From Glycocaulis abyssi (GTDB lineage: Bacteria > Pseudomonadota > Alphaproteobacteria > Caulobacterales > Maricaulaceae), in contig NZ_CP163421.1 of assembly GCF_041429775.1 (NCBI RefSeq), positions 1,637,001 through 1,701,000 of the forward strand: 64,000 nucleotides of DNA, given 5' to 3'. Positions 24,669-32,919 of the stretch are shown one piece after another. Below the pieces are notes generated by a model that saw only the letters and a list, made by a program, of their open reading frames with translations, made no database searches and was not told the DNA's origin. The stretch's first letter is position 1, and the number at the start of each line of letters is the position of its first letter. The translations under genes and the position numbers were made by a program.

Positions 24669-24703
24669 GTCAAAAAAACTCCGCCAACAGGTATGAATTA
24701 CCT

Positions 24704-24742
24704 TACACATGGGTGTGTAGGATCACGAGGCTGGCATGTCAA
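24704..24742 (-). promoter_or_regulatory. sigma70-type promoter with overlapping palindromic operator, module A
   Basis: Reading the minus strand, TTGACA (24742-24737) is followed after 17 bp by TACACA (24719-24714). The palindrome TACACA-N4-TGTGTA (24704-24719) lies over the -10 box. This is a repressor-site layout, and the likely ligand is the XRE protein of the same operon. Confidence 0.72.
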
Positions 24743-24769
24743 GTTTTTCGTACAAATTGGCGCGAAGCC

Positions 24770-25543
24770 CTAGCGCTCCATCTCCGCAACGGCGAGGCGG
24801 GCAGCATGGGCGGGATCATCCTCAAGCGCACGCAGCAACATGCGGGCGCGGGTGCTAAGCGCGGTATCGAGCGCAGCATCAAGACCCTCGCGCGGTGGCA
24901 GCTCAGCCGAGCGGGCAAGCTGCGCGCGGCCCGCATCCATATAGGCCGCCTCACCACTGGCCAGCAGCGCCACGGCGAAGAAATAGGCGATCACCGGATC
25001 ATCGGGAGCACGCGCGATGGCCTCGCCATAGGCAGCCATGCCCTCTGTCAATGATGCGCCGAGCGCCCGTCCGCCGCCCCGGCGCACCACTTCAAAATGC
25101 CACGCGCCCAGCATGGCCGGACCCCAGGGATCATCGCGATCAAGCGTCATGGCCTGCTGGATATGGCTGTGGCCCTGCTGGGGCAGGCGGCGCATGAAGG
25201 ACCGGAACGTGCCCACATAGCGCCCCTCGAACCCTATTGCTGCGGCCATGCGCAAATGGGCATCGGCCAGCGCATCATCGGCGGTTACCGCGCCGCGGGC
25301 ATGGGCGAGAAGGCGGGCGGCCGCCGCGCGGCGGTCAGAGGTCTGATCCGCCATCAGAAGCGCGAGCGCTGCCCCGGCGGCGAACGCCTGGCCTTCAGCG
25401 GACGGGTCTGCACTGGCAAGGGTCTCCGCGCGGGCAAAATCCCCCGCCGCATAGGCCGCGCGCGCGGCAGGCAGATCGGCCATGGCCGGAGCCGACAAGG
25501 CCAGCGCGCACAGCAACCCCGCCAAGCCCCGCAAACCCGCCAA
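24770..25543 (-). CDS. Secreted TPR-like protein of unknown function
   Basis: This 257-aa protein has a signal peptide (AGLRGLAGLLCALALSAPAMA), then an Ala-rich helical body of helix pairs resembling degenerate TPRs (DLPAARAAYAAGDFARAETLA; DPVIAYFFAVALLASGEAAY). TTG 25543 is chosen because GGAGGA lies 7 bp upstream and the signal peptide begins there; the frame runs on to 25594 but has no better start. Known relatives are not recognised. It lies downstream of lysK and is probably read from the same transcript. Confidence 0.7.
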   Translation of the reverse strand: MAGLRGLAGLLCALALSAPAMADLPAARAAYAAGDFARAETLASADPSAEGQAFAAGAALALLMADQTSDRRAAAARLLAHARGAVTADDALADAHLRMAAAIGFEGRYVGTFRSFMRRLPQQGHSHIQQAMTLDRDDPWGPAMLGAWHFEVVRRGGGRALGASLTEGMAAYGEAIARAPDDPVIAYFFAVALLASGEAAYMDAGRAQLARSAELPPREGLDAALDTALSTRARMLLRALEDDPAHAARLAVAEMER

Positions 25544-25610
25544 TGCGTCGTCCTCCACCGCCTCACGGTGAAAGATTAGCGCGTATCGTGGCAAGGTGAA
25601 GGCCCGGCGC

Positions 25611-27206
25611 CTAACCCTGGCTCAGATCCTCGCCTGCAAGTGCGCGGCGGATAAGGGCAATCGTGCGCGGCAGGCCGTATATCGCCGCAAAGCCGCCAAA
25701 GCGCGGGCCTTGCGACTGGCCGAGCAGCACTTCGTAAAGCCCCTGGAACCAGTCACGAAGCTGCTCAAAACCTGCATCCTTGCCGGCTGAATAAACCTCG
25801 GTCTGGATTAGCTCAGCATCGCGTTCATCCGGTGACAGCGCCTCAAGGCGCGCCACGAGACCCTCCAGCCCTGCCCGCTCCTGCGCGTTCGGCGCGCGGT
25901 AGGATTTGGCCGGTTTCACGAAGTCCTCATAGTAGGCAAGGGCGTAGTCCGCCAGCCGGTCCAGGAAGGGTTCGCTCGCCGGGCTGGCATCGGGCGCATA
26001 ACGGCCGATAAAGCCCCACAGCGTCTCCTTGCTGGAGGCGTTCGCTGCCGACACCAGATTGAGCATCAGTGCAAAGGAAATGTCCGCGCCGGGGGCTGGC
26101 GGATTGCCCGAATGGATGTGCCAGACCGGGTTCTCGATGCGCTTGTCAGCCTCCTGCCCCTGATAGGCCGTGAGATGCTGGCGGTACTCGTCGACGGCCT
26201 TGGGGATCACGTCGAAATAGAGCCGCTTGGCGGTTTTCGGCTTCTGGAACATGTAGAGCGACAGGCTTTCGGCCGGCGCATAGCGCAGCCATTCCTCCAC
26301 CGCGATGCCATTGCCCTTGGTCTTGGAGATTTTCTCGCCCACCTGATCCAGGAAGAGCTCGTAGCAGAACTGCACCGGCGGCTCGGCGCCGATAATGCGG
26401 CAGATGCGCGAATAGATGGCGCCATTGACCTGGTGGTCCTTACCATACATCTCGAAATCGACACCCAGCGCCGCCCAGCGCGCGCCAAAGTCCGGCTTCC
26501 ATTGCAGCTTGGTATTGCCGCCGGTGACGGGCAGGGTCAGCTCCTCGCCATCCTCATCATCAAAGGTGATCGTGCCTGCCTTCGCATCGATGGCTTTCAT
26601 CGGCACGTAGAGCACGCGGCCCGTCTTCGGGCTTAGCGGCAGGAAGGGGCTGTATGTGGCGCGGCGTTCTTCCCCGAGTGTAGGGAGCATCACCTTCATG
26701 ATGTCGTCATAGCGCTCCAGCGCCGTGAGCAGCATCTGGTCATATGCGCCGGAGCGGTAAAGCTCGGTCGCGGAGAGAAACTCGTATTCAAAGCCGAACC
26801 CGTCGAGAAACGCGCGCAGGCGGGCATTATTGTGATGGCCGAAGCTTTCATGCGTGCCGAACGGATCAGGCACATCGGTCAGCGGGCGCTGCAAATGGGC
26901 TTCGAGCTTTTCCGGGTTGGGGATATTGCCCGGCACCTTGCGCATCCCGTCCATATCGTCGGAGACGCAGATCAGGCGGGTCGGGATTTTTCCATCGGTG
27001 AGCACCTCGAAGGCATGGCGGACCATGGTAGTGCGCACCACTTCGCCGAACGTGCCGATATGCGGCAGGCCGGACGGGCCATAGCCCGTCTCGAAGACTA
27101 CCGGTTTTGAATTGTCGCCGCGCTTCTCCACCCGTTTGACGAGTTCCCGCGCAAGCTCGAACGGCCAGGCTTTGGCGTTGGCGGCAAGGGCGGCGTACTC
27201 ACTCAT
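25611..27206 (-). CDS. lysK: Lysyl-tRNA synthetase, class I
   Basis: This 531-aa class I LysRS is the form alphaproteobacteria use in place of class II LysS. HIGT is at 49-52 (HIGH motif) and KISKTKG at 292-298 (KMSKS motif). It charges tRNA-Lys with lysine. It is flanked on both sides by small XRE/membrane-protein modules that appear unrelated to its function. Confidence 0.96.
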   Translation of the reverse strand: MSEYAALAANAKAWPFELARELVKRVEKRGDNSKPVVFETGYGPSGLPHIGTFGEVVRTTMVRHAFEVLTDGKIPTRLICVSDDMDGMRKVPGNIPNPEKLEAHLQRPLTDVPDPFGTHESFGHHNNARLRAFLDGFGFEYEFLSATELYRSGAYDQMLLTALERYDDIMKVMLPTLGEERRATYSPFLPLSPKTGRVLYVPMKAIDAKAGTITFDDEDGEELTLPVTGGNTKLQWKPDFGARWAALGVDFEMYGKDHQVNGAIYSRICRIIGAEPPVQFCYELFLDQVGEKISKTKGNGIAVEEWLRYAPAESLSLYMFQKPKTAKRLYFDVIPKAVDEYRQHLTAYQGQEADKRIENPVWHIHSGNPPAPGADISFALMLNLVSAANASSKETLWGFIGRYAPDASPASEPFLDRLADYALAYYEDFVKPAKSYRAPNAQERAGLEGLVARLEALSPDERDAELIQTEVYSAGKDAGFEQLRDWFQGLYEVLLGQSQGPRFGGFAAIYGLPRTIALIRRALAGEDLSQG

Positions 27207-27285
27207 GGGGCGGGCGTCCTGTCTGTCGTTGAAGGATGGGCTGGCAGGTAGACTTAGCGGGCGGGCGCGTCAATGGAGGCAGGCG

Positions 27286-27489
27286 CTAGCCTGCGTCATG
27301 GCCATCGTCAAAAATCGCCTCGATCGGCTGGCCGAACAGGCGCGCGATTTTAAAAGCCAGCGGCAAAGACGGGTCATATTTGCCGTTTTCCAGAGAGATG
27401 ACGGTCTGGCGCGACACGTCCAGCTGCTCGGCCAGATGCGCCTGACTCCAGCCGCGCTCCCCGCGCAATTCCTTCAGCCGGTTATTCAT
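27286..27489 (-). CDS. Short XRE-family repressor, module B
   Basis: This 67-aa single helix-turn-helix protein (LKELRGERGWSQAHLAEQLDVSRQ, then TVISLENGKYDPSLPLAFKIARLFG) is a clear paralogue of the regulator at 24023. Its ATG overlaps the stop of the upstream membrane protein gene by 4 bp. Inference: it is the ligand of the tandem 16-bp palindromes at 28845-28900 ahead of the operon. Confidence 0.9.
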   Translation of the reverse strand: MNNRLKELRGERGWSQAHLAEQLDVSRQTVISLENGKYDPSLPLAFKIARLFGQPIEAIFDDGHDAG

Positions 27490-28112
27490 TTGACGCGCCG
27501 GGTCAGGATACCCGCCACGACACCATAAATCGTGGCAAAGGCCGGGAAGAGGAATATCGCGCCGAATTCAGGCAAGTCCGAGTTCAGTGTCACCAGCGCC
27601 CAGAATGTTGCGAGGCACAGCACCGCACCCGCCGATATGGCTGTCGCGGTTATCATCAGCAAGCGGATCATCTCATCGCTCTCGACGATGATGAATATCC
27701 AAACGACCACCCATCCGGCAACCAGCCCGATCGGTAGACTCTGAATGAACCCTTTCAGAAAACCGTCAAGACCGGGAACGTAATGAATCGAGGCCATCAG
27801 AGCCGCCACATAGGCCATCACCAGACCGGTCTGCAGCGGGATCAGCCAGGCGGCCTTTATCTCATGGCGCGGGGCCGCTGGTGCATTGGCCGCCATTTGC
27901 GCGATACGGTTCTCGCGTGCCCAGAGCAGGAAGCTGACGATGGTTGCGCCACAGGTGACAGACAAGGTCACGGGCCCGCCAGCCCGGCCCACGAGCGCGA
28001 AGGTAAACGCCACAAACAGGCCGACGGTGAGTAAAAGCAGCAATATGGCCAGCGTGCCCGTTGTCCGGATCGGGTGGCGTACACGCGCCGGGGCGTTTCG
28101 GGACGATGTCAT
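27486..28112 (-). CDS. Six-span membrane protein of HTH module B
   Basis: This 208-aa protein has an Arg-rich N-terminus and about six hydrophobic helices. No domain was recognised. It is translationally coupled to the XRE regulator downstream and follows the 139-aa membrane protein by 24 bp. It may be a sensor or resistance component whose expression the regulator controls; nothing in the sequence gives a substrate. Confidence 0.72.
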   Translation of the reverse strand: MTSSRNAPARVRHPIRTTGTLAILLLLLTVGLFVAFTFALVGRAGGPVTLSVTCGATIVSFLLWARENRIAQMAANAPAAPRHEIKAAWLIPLQTGLVMAYVAALMASIHYVPGLDGFLKGFIQSLPIGLVAGWVVVWIFIIVESDEMIRLLMITATAISAGAVLCLATFWALVTLNSDLPEFGAIFLFPAFATIYGVVAGILTRRVK

Positions 28113-28136
28113 GATCCGGTCTCCGGTTCTGACGGG

Positions 28137-28556
28137 TCAGCGGTAGTAACGGCCGACGAGAAACAGCGAAATATAGTAGCCGGGTACCGCGATAAGTATG
28201 ACCAGCATCGGGTCAAACCGCACGCCCAGCCCCAGATGAGCGGCGATGCCGCAGATGAAGGCGACATGCACCGCAAGTCCAAAACCTATCGCCCACGCGA
28301 GCACATGTATGCGCTGCTGAAGCTCGTCGAGCGAGCGTATCAGCGCGATCATCTCGAATACGACGGCGGCGATAAAGACGATAAGCAATATGACCATTGC
28401 CATGTTCAATCCGGCGCGTTCCGGCTGCCCTCCACCCACGCCGTAGAAGACCACGAAGCCCACCAGCAGAGCGGCCACCAGTCCAAGCGTTCGCCAGATA
28501 TAGCGCCGGCGGGCGGCGGGCGGTGCGGTGTGGGCTTCGGGAATGAAATCGAACAT
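28137..28556 (-). CDS. Four-span membrane protein with SLDELQQRI motif, module B
   Basis: This 139-aa protein has four membrane helices. Between helices two and three is SLDELQQRIHVLAWAIGFG, a motif I associate with small membrane proteins encoded beside short XRE regulators. Its function is unknown. ATG 28556 has TGAGGA upstream; the frame is open further but overlaps the 88-aa gene. It is the second gene of the module B operon. Confidence 0.75.
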   Translation of the reverse strand: MFDFIPEAHTAPPAARRRYIWRTLGLVAALLVGFVVFYGVGGGQPERAGLNMAMVILLIVFIAAVVFEMIALIRSLDELQQRIHVLAWAIGFGLAVHVAFICGIAAHLGLGVRFDPMLVILIAVPGYYISLFLVGRYYR

Positions 28557-28563
28557 CGTGTCC

Positions 28564-28830
28564 TCAGGCCTGATGCGCCTCACCACGCTTCCGGGCGCCA
28601 GTAAACAGGCGTACCAGCCAGTGGCGGTTGGCAAAAGCTGTCCAGCCCAGAACGAACATGGTCAGCCAGAAAAGCGCCTCGGTCGCCAGGGCCGCTGCAA
28701 TCAGCGCAACCACAAAGACCGCCCGCGGCGCGTCCAAAAAATACGCGGCCCCCGCACCCGTCCATGCCAGCAATGTTGCCGAACCTGCCAGCACGACCAG
28801 ACCGATGCGAAGTTTCTTTGAGAAAGTCAT
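28564..28830 (-). CDS. Small two-to-three-span membrane protein, first gene of module B
   Basis: This 88-aa hydrophobic protein (helices about 8-30, 35-47 and 50-68) has a basic C-terminal tail. ATG 28830 has an excellent GGAGGT site and directly follows the palindrome-covered promoter. No homology was recognised. Three further genes follow with short gaps or overlaps. Confidence 0.75.
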   Translation of the reverse strand: MTFSKKLRIGLVVLAGSATLLAWTGAGAAYFLDAPRAVFVVALIAAALATEALFWLTMFVLGWTAFANRHWLVRLFTGARKRGEAHQA

Positions 28831-28844
28831 AATTCACCTCCGTT

Positions 28845-28900
28845 GTAAAGCGTGCTTTACGATATAGCGTCAAGCTCGCTTGACGTCAAGGGTGCTTTAC
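28845..28900 (-). promoter_or_regulatory. sigma70-type promoter carrying three tandem 16-bp operators, module B
   Basis: On the minus strand TTGACG (28889-28884) and TATATC (28866-28861) are separated by 17 bp. Three palindromes follow the pattern GTMAAGS-N2-SCTTKAC: 28845-28860 (perfect 7-bp arms, GTAAAGC), 28869-28884 (perfect arms, GTCAAGC) and 28885-28900 (imperfect). They cover the start region, the spacer and the -35 box, so a dimeric repressor bound there would block polymerase. Confidence 0.8.
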
Positions 28901-28922
28901 AACTTTTTTGCGGAGCGGTGGA

Positions 28923-29180
28923 TCAACCTTCGATGGCTTGAGCGGTGACCCCGTAGGAAGCACCTATAAGTGGTGCTGTGTCGTGAAATGAGTGGCATGG
29001 AGCTATGAAGTGCAGCTGGTCCCCGTCGCGATTTAGCTCTCGAACACCCTGAACGCCTTGAAGCTGAGCAACGGCTTCCTCCAACGCCGACTCTCGCAAC
29101 TCGTCATCGATATTGGGCGCCACTGTGAGGATCATGCGGCAGCATGAGACCTCCGGAGCATCACAGGCCGCCAGAAACAT
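28923..29180 (-). CDS. Small lipoprotein-like protein with an apparently damaged start
   Basis: The frame from ATG 29180 gives 85 aa starting MFLAACDAPEV. A lipobox this close to the start is too short to work. Read upstream in frame, the DNA encodes KLIFLAAMFLAAC, a complete lipoprotein signal, but no standard start codon precedes it. An ATG lies just outside the frame at about 29222. Either a rare start (CTG) is used or the 5' end has decayed. The body has four cysteines; function unknown. Confidence 0.5.
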   Translation of the reverse strand: MFLAACDAPEVSCCRMILTVAPNIDDELRESALEEAVAQLQGVQGVRELNRDGDQLHFIAPCHSFHDTAPLIGASYGVTAQAIEG

Positions 29181-29231
29181 GGCGGCAAGGAAGATCAGCT
29201 TTGCGGACGTCCGGATTACATGCGTGCCTTG

Positions 29232-29438
29232 TCACTCTGACCAGACGCGACTCTTTTTGTTATACAAATAATAACGCCTTAAAAAATGAACAGATAAGCC
29301 ACAGAACAACAATATAATAAATGATACAAAAATTAATATATATTCGAAATATCCGAAAAACATCATGTGCACAAAAATAACAAATACTGGAGCAATCAGC
29401 GAGACATCATACCAATCATTCCACCACCTTAAATTCAT
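29232..29438 (-). CDS. Small two-span membrane protein in AT-rich patch
   Basis: This 68-aa protein has two long hydrophobic stretches (about 12-28 and 31-50) and a basic, Tyr-rich tail. ATG 29438 is preceded by a GAGGTAG site. Codons are AT-rich, unlike every neighbour. It follows the 75-aa gene by 5 bp. No family was recognised; it is probably acquired DNA. Confidence 0.6.
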   Translation of the reverse strand: MNLRWWNDWYDVSLIAPVFVIFVHMMFFGYFEYILIFVSFIILLFCGLSVHFLRRYYLYNKKSRVWSE

Positions 29439-29443
29439 TGTTA

Positions 29444-29671
29444 CTACCTCACGAAAAAAATTATGAGCACCGTATACACGAGAAAATATACGAAGAACAC
29501 AACGGATGCTTTCTTAAATTCTGCTTGTGATTTGCCCATTCGAACAATAACATATATGAATCCCATTGCTGTACACAAAATATAGAGATACATTCCTCTG
29601 AAGTCTAAAGCCATTTGTACTGAAACGGCAATTGCAACCAACCCTAGAAGCAGCAACAAGAAAATTCGCAT
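29444..29671 (-). CDS. Small membrane protein in AT-rich patch
   Basis: This 75-aa protein has three hydrophobic segments (about 2-20, 25-43 and 54-74) and the loop RMGKSQAEFKKAS between the last two. ATG 29671 is preferred to TTG 29686. Base composition is far more AT-rich than the flanking genes. It probably forms a two-gene unit with 29232-29438. Function unknown. Confidence 0.6.
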   Translation of the reverse strand: MRIFLLLLLGLVAIAVSVQMALDFRGMYLYILCTAMGFIYVIVRMGKSQAEFKKASVVFFVYFLVYTVLIIFFVR

Positions 29672-29868
29672 TTTGTAACTACCCAAGACCGTTCATTCGA
29701 AACAACTTGCGCATGCCCGCATCCCGTTCAATTTCATCTGCTGCTGAGCTGGCGCATCAGGGTCGCCTTATGCGGCATAAGGGTCGGTCTGGCATGATCT
29801 GTTAATCCACTATCGCAACTCACGAATGATCAGCTCGATTTCCGGCCGCTTCAAGTGCGACCCACAAG

Positions 29869-29896
29869 AAAAAACCGGGCCCCTTTCGGAGCCCGG
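29869..29896 (-). terminator. Rho-independent terminator after the peroxiredoxin gene
   Basis: On the minus strand the CCGGGC...GCCCGG stem (29896-29891 with 29880-29875, 10-nt loop) is followed by six Ts (29874-29869). It ends transcription about 30 bp past the peroxiredoxin stop. The rest of the gap from 29672 to 29868 shows no gene. Confidence 0.85.
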
Positions 29897-29925
29897 CCTT
29901 TCCGGCATTCCTGCAATGAGTGCGC

Positions 29926-30561
29926 CTACTTGTTCGGTTGCGGCGTGACGCGCAGGTATGGCTTGATCTTCCTGTAGCCCTTGGGGAAGAGCTTGTCGGC
30001 GTCTTCATCGGAGAGGCTTGGCACCACGATCACGTCATCGCCATCGGTCCAGTTCACCGGCGTGGCCACCTTGTAGCCATCGGTGAGCTGCAACGAGTTG
30101 ATCAGGCGCAGCACTTCGGTGAAATTGCGCCCTGCGCTCGGCGGATAGGTGAAGGTGGCGCGGATCTTCTTGTTCGGGTCGATCACATAGACGGCGCGCA
30201 CCGTTACCTTGGGATCGGCCTTCGGGTGGATCATCGTGTAAAGGGTGGAGACCTCCTTGTTCACGTCCGCGATGATCGGGAAGTTCATCGCCGTGCCCTG
30301 GGTTTCCTCGATATCCTTGATCCACGCCTTGTGCTGGTCGAGCGGATCGACCGACAGCGCGATGGCCTTGGCGTTTCTCTTGGCAAACTCGTCTTTCAGC
30401 TTGGCGGTAAAGCCGAGCTCGGTGGTGCAGACGGGCGTGAAATCAGCCGGGTGGGAGAAGAACACCACCCATTTATCGCCGATCCAGTCATGGAAGCGGA
30501 TAGGGCCTTCGGTGGTGTCGGCGGTGAAGTCCGGGGCGGTATCGCCGAGGAGAAGGGACAT
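29926..30561 (-). CDS. 1-Cys peroxiredoxin (Prx6 type)
   Basis: This 211-aa thiol peroxidase has its peroxidatic Cys45 in PADFTPVCTTE. It is the only cysteine in the protein, so no resolving Cys exists and reduction must come from a small thiol or partner. The long C-terminal arm typical of Prx6 is present. It detoxifies H2O2 and organic peroxides in the cytoplasm. Confidence 0.94.
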   Translation of the reverse strand: MSLLLGDTAPDFTADTTEGPIRFHDWIGDKWVVFFSHPADFTPVCTTELGFTAKLKDEFAKRNAKAIALSVDPLDQHKAWIKDIEETQGTAMNFPIIADVNKEVSTLYTMIHPKADPKVTVRAVYVIDPNKKIRATFTYPPSAGRNFTEVLRLINSLQLTDGYKVATPVNWTDGDDVIVVPSLSDEDADKLFPKGYRKIKPYLRVTPQPNK

Positions 30562-30679
30562 GCAGATGCTCCAGATTGTTTGCTGGCGGAACGTTAAGCG
30601 CTTTACTTAGGAAGCGGGCTTGGGCGATGTAAGGCCATCGCCCCTCCACCCCTCATTCAGAATTACTGGCGGACCCATT

Positions 30680-31168
30680 ATGCCCAGCCTCATCATCATG
30701 CGCCATGCCAAAGCCGTCGACCGGATGGAGGCCGAGGACGATTTCGAACGCGGGCTCACGCCGCGCGGTCACGCAGATGCCGCGCGCGCCGCACAGGAAA
30801 TGCACAATGCAGGGCTTAGGGCCGATTTCGCACTGGTCTCCCCTGCCCGGCGCACACGCGAGACCTACAAGCCGCTGGCCGCCATCTTCCCCGATGCAGT
30901 GATCGAAGACCCGATGGCGCTCTACCATGCCTCACGCGAAATGCTGGAGCGGGCCGTGACCGAAGCGCTGGAAGCCGGCGTGAAGGCTATCGTTCTGGTC
31001 GGGCATAATCCCGGCATAGGCGAATTTGCCCACGGGCTTGCGGCGCGGGCCGAAGCGATGGAGGGCGTGCCCTATGGCTGGCCGACCAGCGCCGCCATCG
31101 CCTTTGATCTGGCCGATGCCAGCCTGACCCGGCCCACCCGCACCTTCCTGTTCAATCCGAAGGCGTAG
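30680..31168 (+). CDS. SixA-type histidine phosphatase
   Basis: This 162-aa member of the histidine-phosphatase superfamily has RHAK at 8-11 (nucleophile His9), Arg in SPARRTRET, and the second catalytic His in LVGHNPG. SixA removes phosphate from phosphohistidine on HPt or PTS proteins. ATG 30680 starts exactly at the first strand. Confidence 0.9.
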   Translation: MPSLIIMRHAKAVDRMEAEDDFERGLTPRGHADAARAAQEMHNAGLRADFALVSPARRTRETYKPLAAIFPDAVIEDPMALYHASREMLERAVTEALEAGVKAIVLVGHNPGIGEFAHGLAARAEAMEGVPYGWPTSAAIAFDLADASLTRPTRTFLFNPKA

Positions 31169-31238
31169 CCGGAATCGATTCGCCCTAAGGGTTAATTTGC
31201 GTTAACCATACCGGCCGTTTCGCGAGGAACAGGCTGCT

Positions 31239-32771
31239 ATGGGGCATATTGCCGGGCATAGACCGCGTCACGCACCGTCACTGGCGTCCACCCCGGTCAG
31301 TGCGATCATGGCCACACGCAGCCATTCGCAGGCATACCGGGCTGCCTACGCCCTTGCAGACCAAACCCCGCAGGCCAGCGCCGCCCATCCGCTGGGTGTG
31401 CCTCATGTCCTGTGGGCCGGGCCTGCCAGCTTTCTGGTCATTCTGGAGCTGATAAGTGCAGGCGCCGGGCTGGCCGTGCTGGGCCTGCTGGCGGCCTTCC
31501 TGTTTTTAGGGGTTGCCGGCCTGCGCCTGGCCGCTTCGATGCTGCCCGCCCATACCAGCGCGCGCCGCACAGTGCTTACCCATGCCCTGCCCTCGGTAAC
31601 CGTGCTGGTAGCGCTTCACCGGGAGGCATCTGTCGTTGCCGGTCTGGTAGAGCAGCTGGCGCGCATGGACTATCCGCGCGACCGGATGGACGTCGCCCTC
31701 GCCATAGAGGCCGATGACTGGGAGACGTTGCGCGCCGCCCACGCGGCCGCGAAAGCCAATGCCAGCCGCCTGCCCGTGCGCGTCATGGCGGTACCGCCCG
31801 TGGGGCCGCGCACCAAACCCAAAGCCCTCAATTTCGCGCTGCAGCGCACGACGGGCGAGCTGGTCGCCGTCTATGACGCGGAGGACGCCCCTGCCCCGCA
31901 GCAGCTGCGCGCCGCGGCAGAAGCGTTTGCCGCAGACCCGGCGCTGGGCTGCGTGCAGGCCCCTCTGGGCTGGTATAATCGGTCGGAAAACTGGCTGACG
32001 CGCATGTTCGCGCTGGAATATGCCGCACAATTCCATGTTCTGCTGCCGCTTTTCCTGCGGATGGGCTGGCCGCTGCCGCTGGGCGGCACCAGCAATGTCT
32101 TCTCGCGCGATGCACTTCTGGTCTGCGGGGGCTGGGACGCCCACAATGTCACCGAGGATGCGGATCTGGGCTTCCGTCTGGCGCGCCATGGCTGGAAGAC
32201 CGGCATGGTGACGCATGGCACGCTGGAGGAAGCGCCTGTTACGCGCCGAGCCTGGACGCACCAGCGCAGCCGCTGGCTGAAAGGTCATGCGATCAGCTGG
32301 TGTGTGCAGATGCGCCAGCCCGGCGGGCTCGTCAGCGAGAGCGGATTTGGCGGACTTGTATCCCTGCAGGCATCACTGGGCATGAATGTCCTGAGTGCGC
32401 TGGCGCACGGGCCGGCGGCTCTCTTCGTCATCTGGATGACCGCCAGCAGCCTTGCCGCCGCCAGCCTGCCCTGGATCGTGCTGCCTGCGCTGGCCGGATA
32501 CGGCGCGGCGATACTGGCAGCGGCCACTGGCGCACGCCGGGCGGGGTTCAAGCCGCTGGCGCGCGATCTTGCCATGCTGCCCGCCTACTGGCTCTTGCAG
32601 ACGCCCGCCGCCATCCGGGGCTTGCGCGAGATTGGCAGCCAACCTTATGTGTGGGCGAAGACCGAACACGGCATTACCGCCCAGCACAGGATGGCCCCCG
32701 ATGAGCCTTACCCTCACGCTCATCCTGATGATTGCGGGGCTGGCCCTGTTCGCCTTCAGCGCGTGGCGTAG
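31239..32771 (+). CDS. Membrane glycosyltransferase family 2 (processive, cellulose-synthase-like)
   Basis: This 510-aa protein has two N-terminal membrane helices (about 62-100), a GT-A domain, and C-terminal membrane helices (about 365-425). Catalytic blocks are EADD (157-160), DAED (213-216), TEDADL (305-310) and QRSRW (342-346), the D,D,D,QxxRW set of processive enzymes. The product could be an exopolysaccharide, holdfast-type or glucan chain; no export genes are adjacent. The last 71 bp overlap the next gene in another frame. Confidence 0.88.
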   Translation: MGHIAGHRPRHAPSLASTPVSAIMATRSHSQAYRAAYALADQTPQASAAHPLGVPHVLWAGPASFLVILELISAGAGLAVLGLLAAFLFLGVAGLRLAASMLPAHTSARRTVLTHALPSVTVLVALHREASVVAGLVEQLARMDYPRDRMDVALAIEADDWETLRAAHAAAKANASRLPVRVMAVPPVGPRTKPKALNFALQRTTGELVAVYDAEDAPAPQQLRAAAEAFAADPALGCVQAPLGWYNRSENWLTRMFALEYAAQFHVLLPLFLRMGWPLPLGGTSNVFSRDALLVCGGWDAHNVTEDADLGFRLARHGWKTGMVTHGTLEEAPVTRRAWTHQRSRWLKGHAISWCVQMRQPGGLVSESGFGGLVSLQASLGMNVLSALAHGPAALFVIWMTASSLAAASLPWIVLPALAGYGAAILAAATGARRAGFKPLARDLAMLPAYWLLQTPAAIRGLREIGSQPYVWAKTEHGITAQHRMAPDEPYPHAHPDDCGAGPVRLQRVA

Positions 32772-32919
32772 CGGACGGCCGTGGAACCCGGTGCACGGGC
32801 CACGCATGGTGCCGTGGACGCTGATCTGCATCGCTCTTGCGATCTTCCTGCTGCTCTTGCTGGCCCATTTGCTCAGCTTTATCGGCATTGAAACCGGCCA
32901 GCGCGTGCGCACCTTCTAG
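32701..32919 (+). CDS. Small two-span membrane protein overlapping the glycosyltransferase 3' end
   Basis: This 72-aa protein has two hydrophobic helices (3-21 and 39-61) joined by WRSGRPWNPVHGPRMVPW. I think this pattern is conserved in small alphaproteobacterial membrane proteins, but I know no name. ATG 32701 lies within the glycosyltransferase gene and has AGGA upstream; the two share 71 bp in different frames. Coding here is supported by the clear two-helix pattern. Confidence 0.65.
   Translation: MSLTLTLILMIAGLALFAFSAWRSGRPWNPVHGPRMVPWTLICIALAIFLLLLLAHLLSFIGIETGQRVRTF

Noticed and set aside
31192-31205. TTAA-N6-TTAA upstream of the glycosyltransferase, considered as a CtrA box
   Set aside because: The spacing is 6 rather than 7 bp; without binding data this is not called a site.
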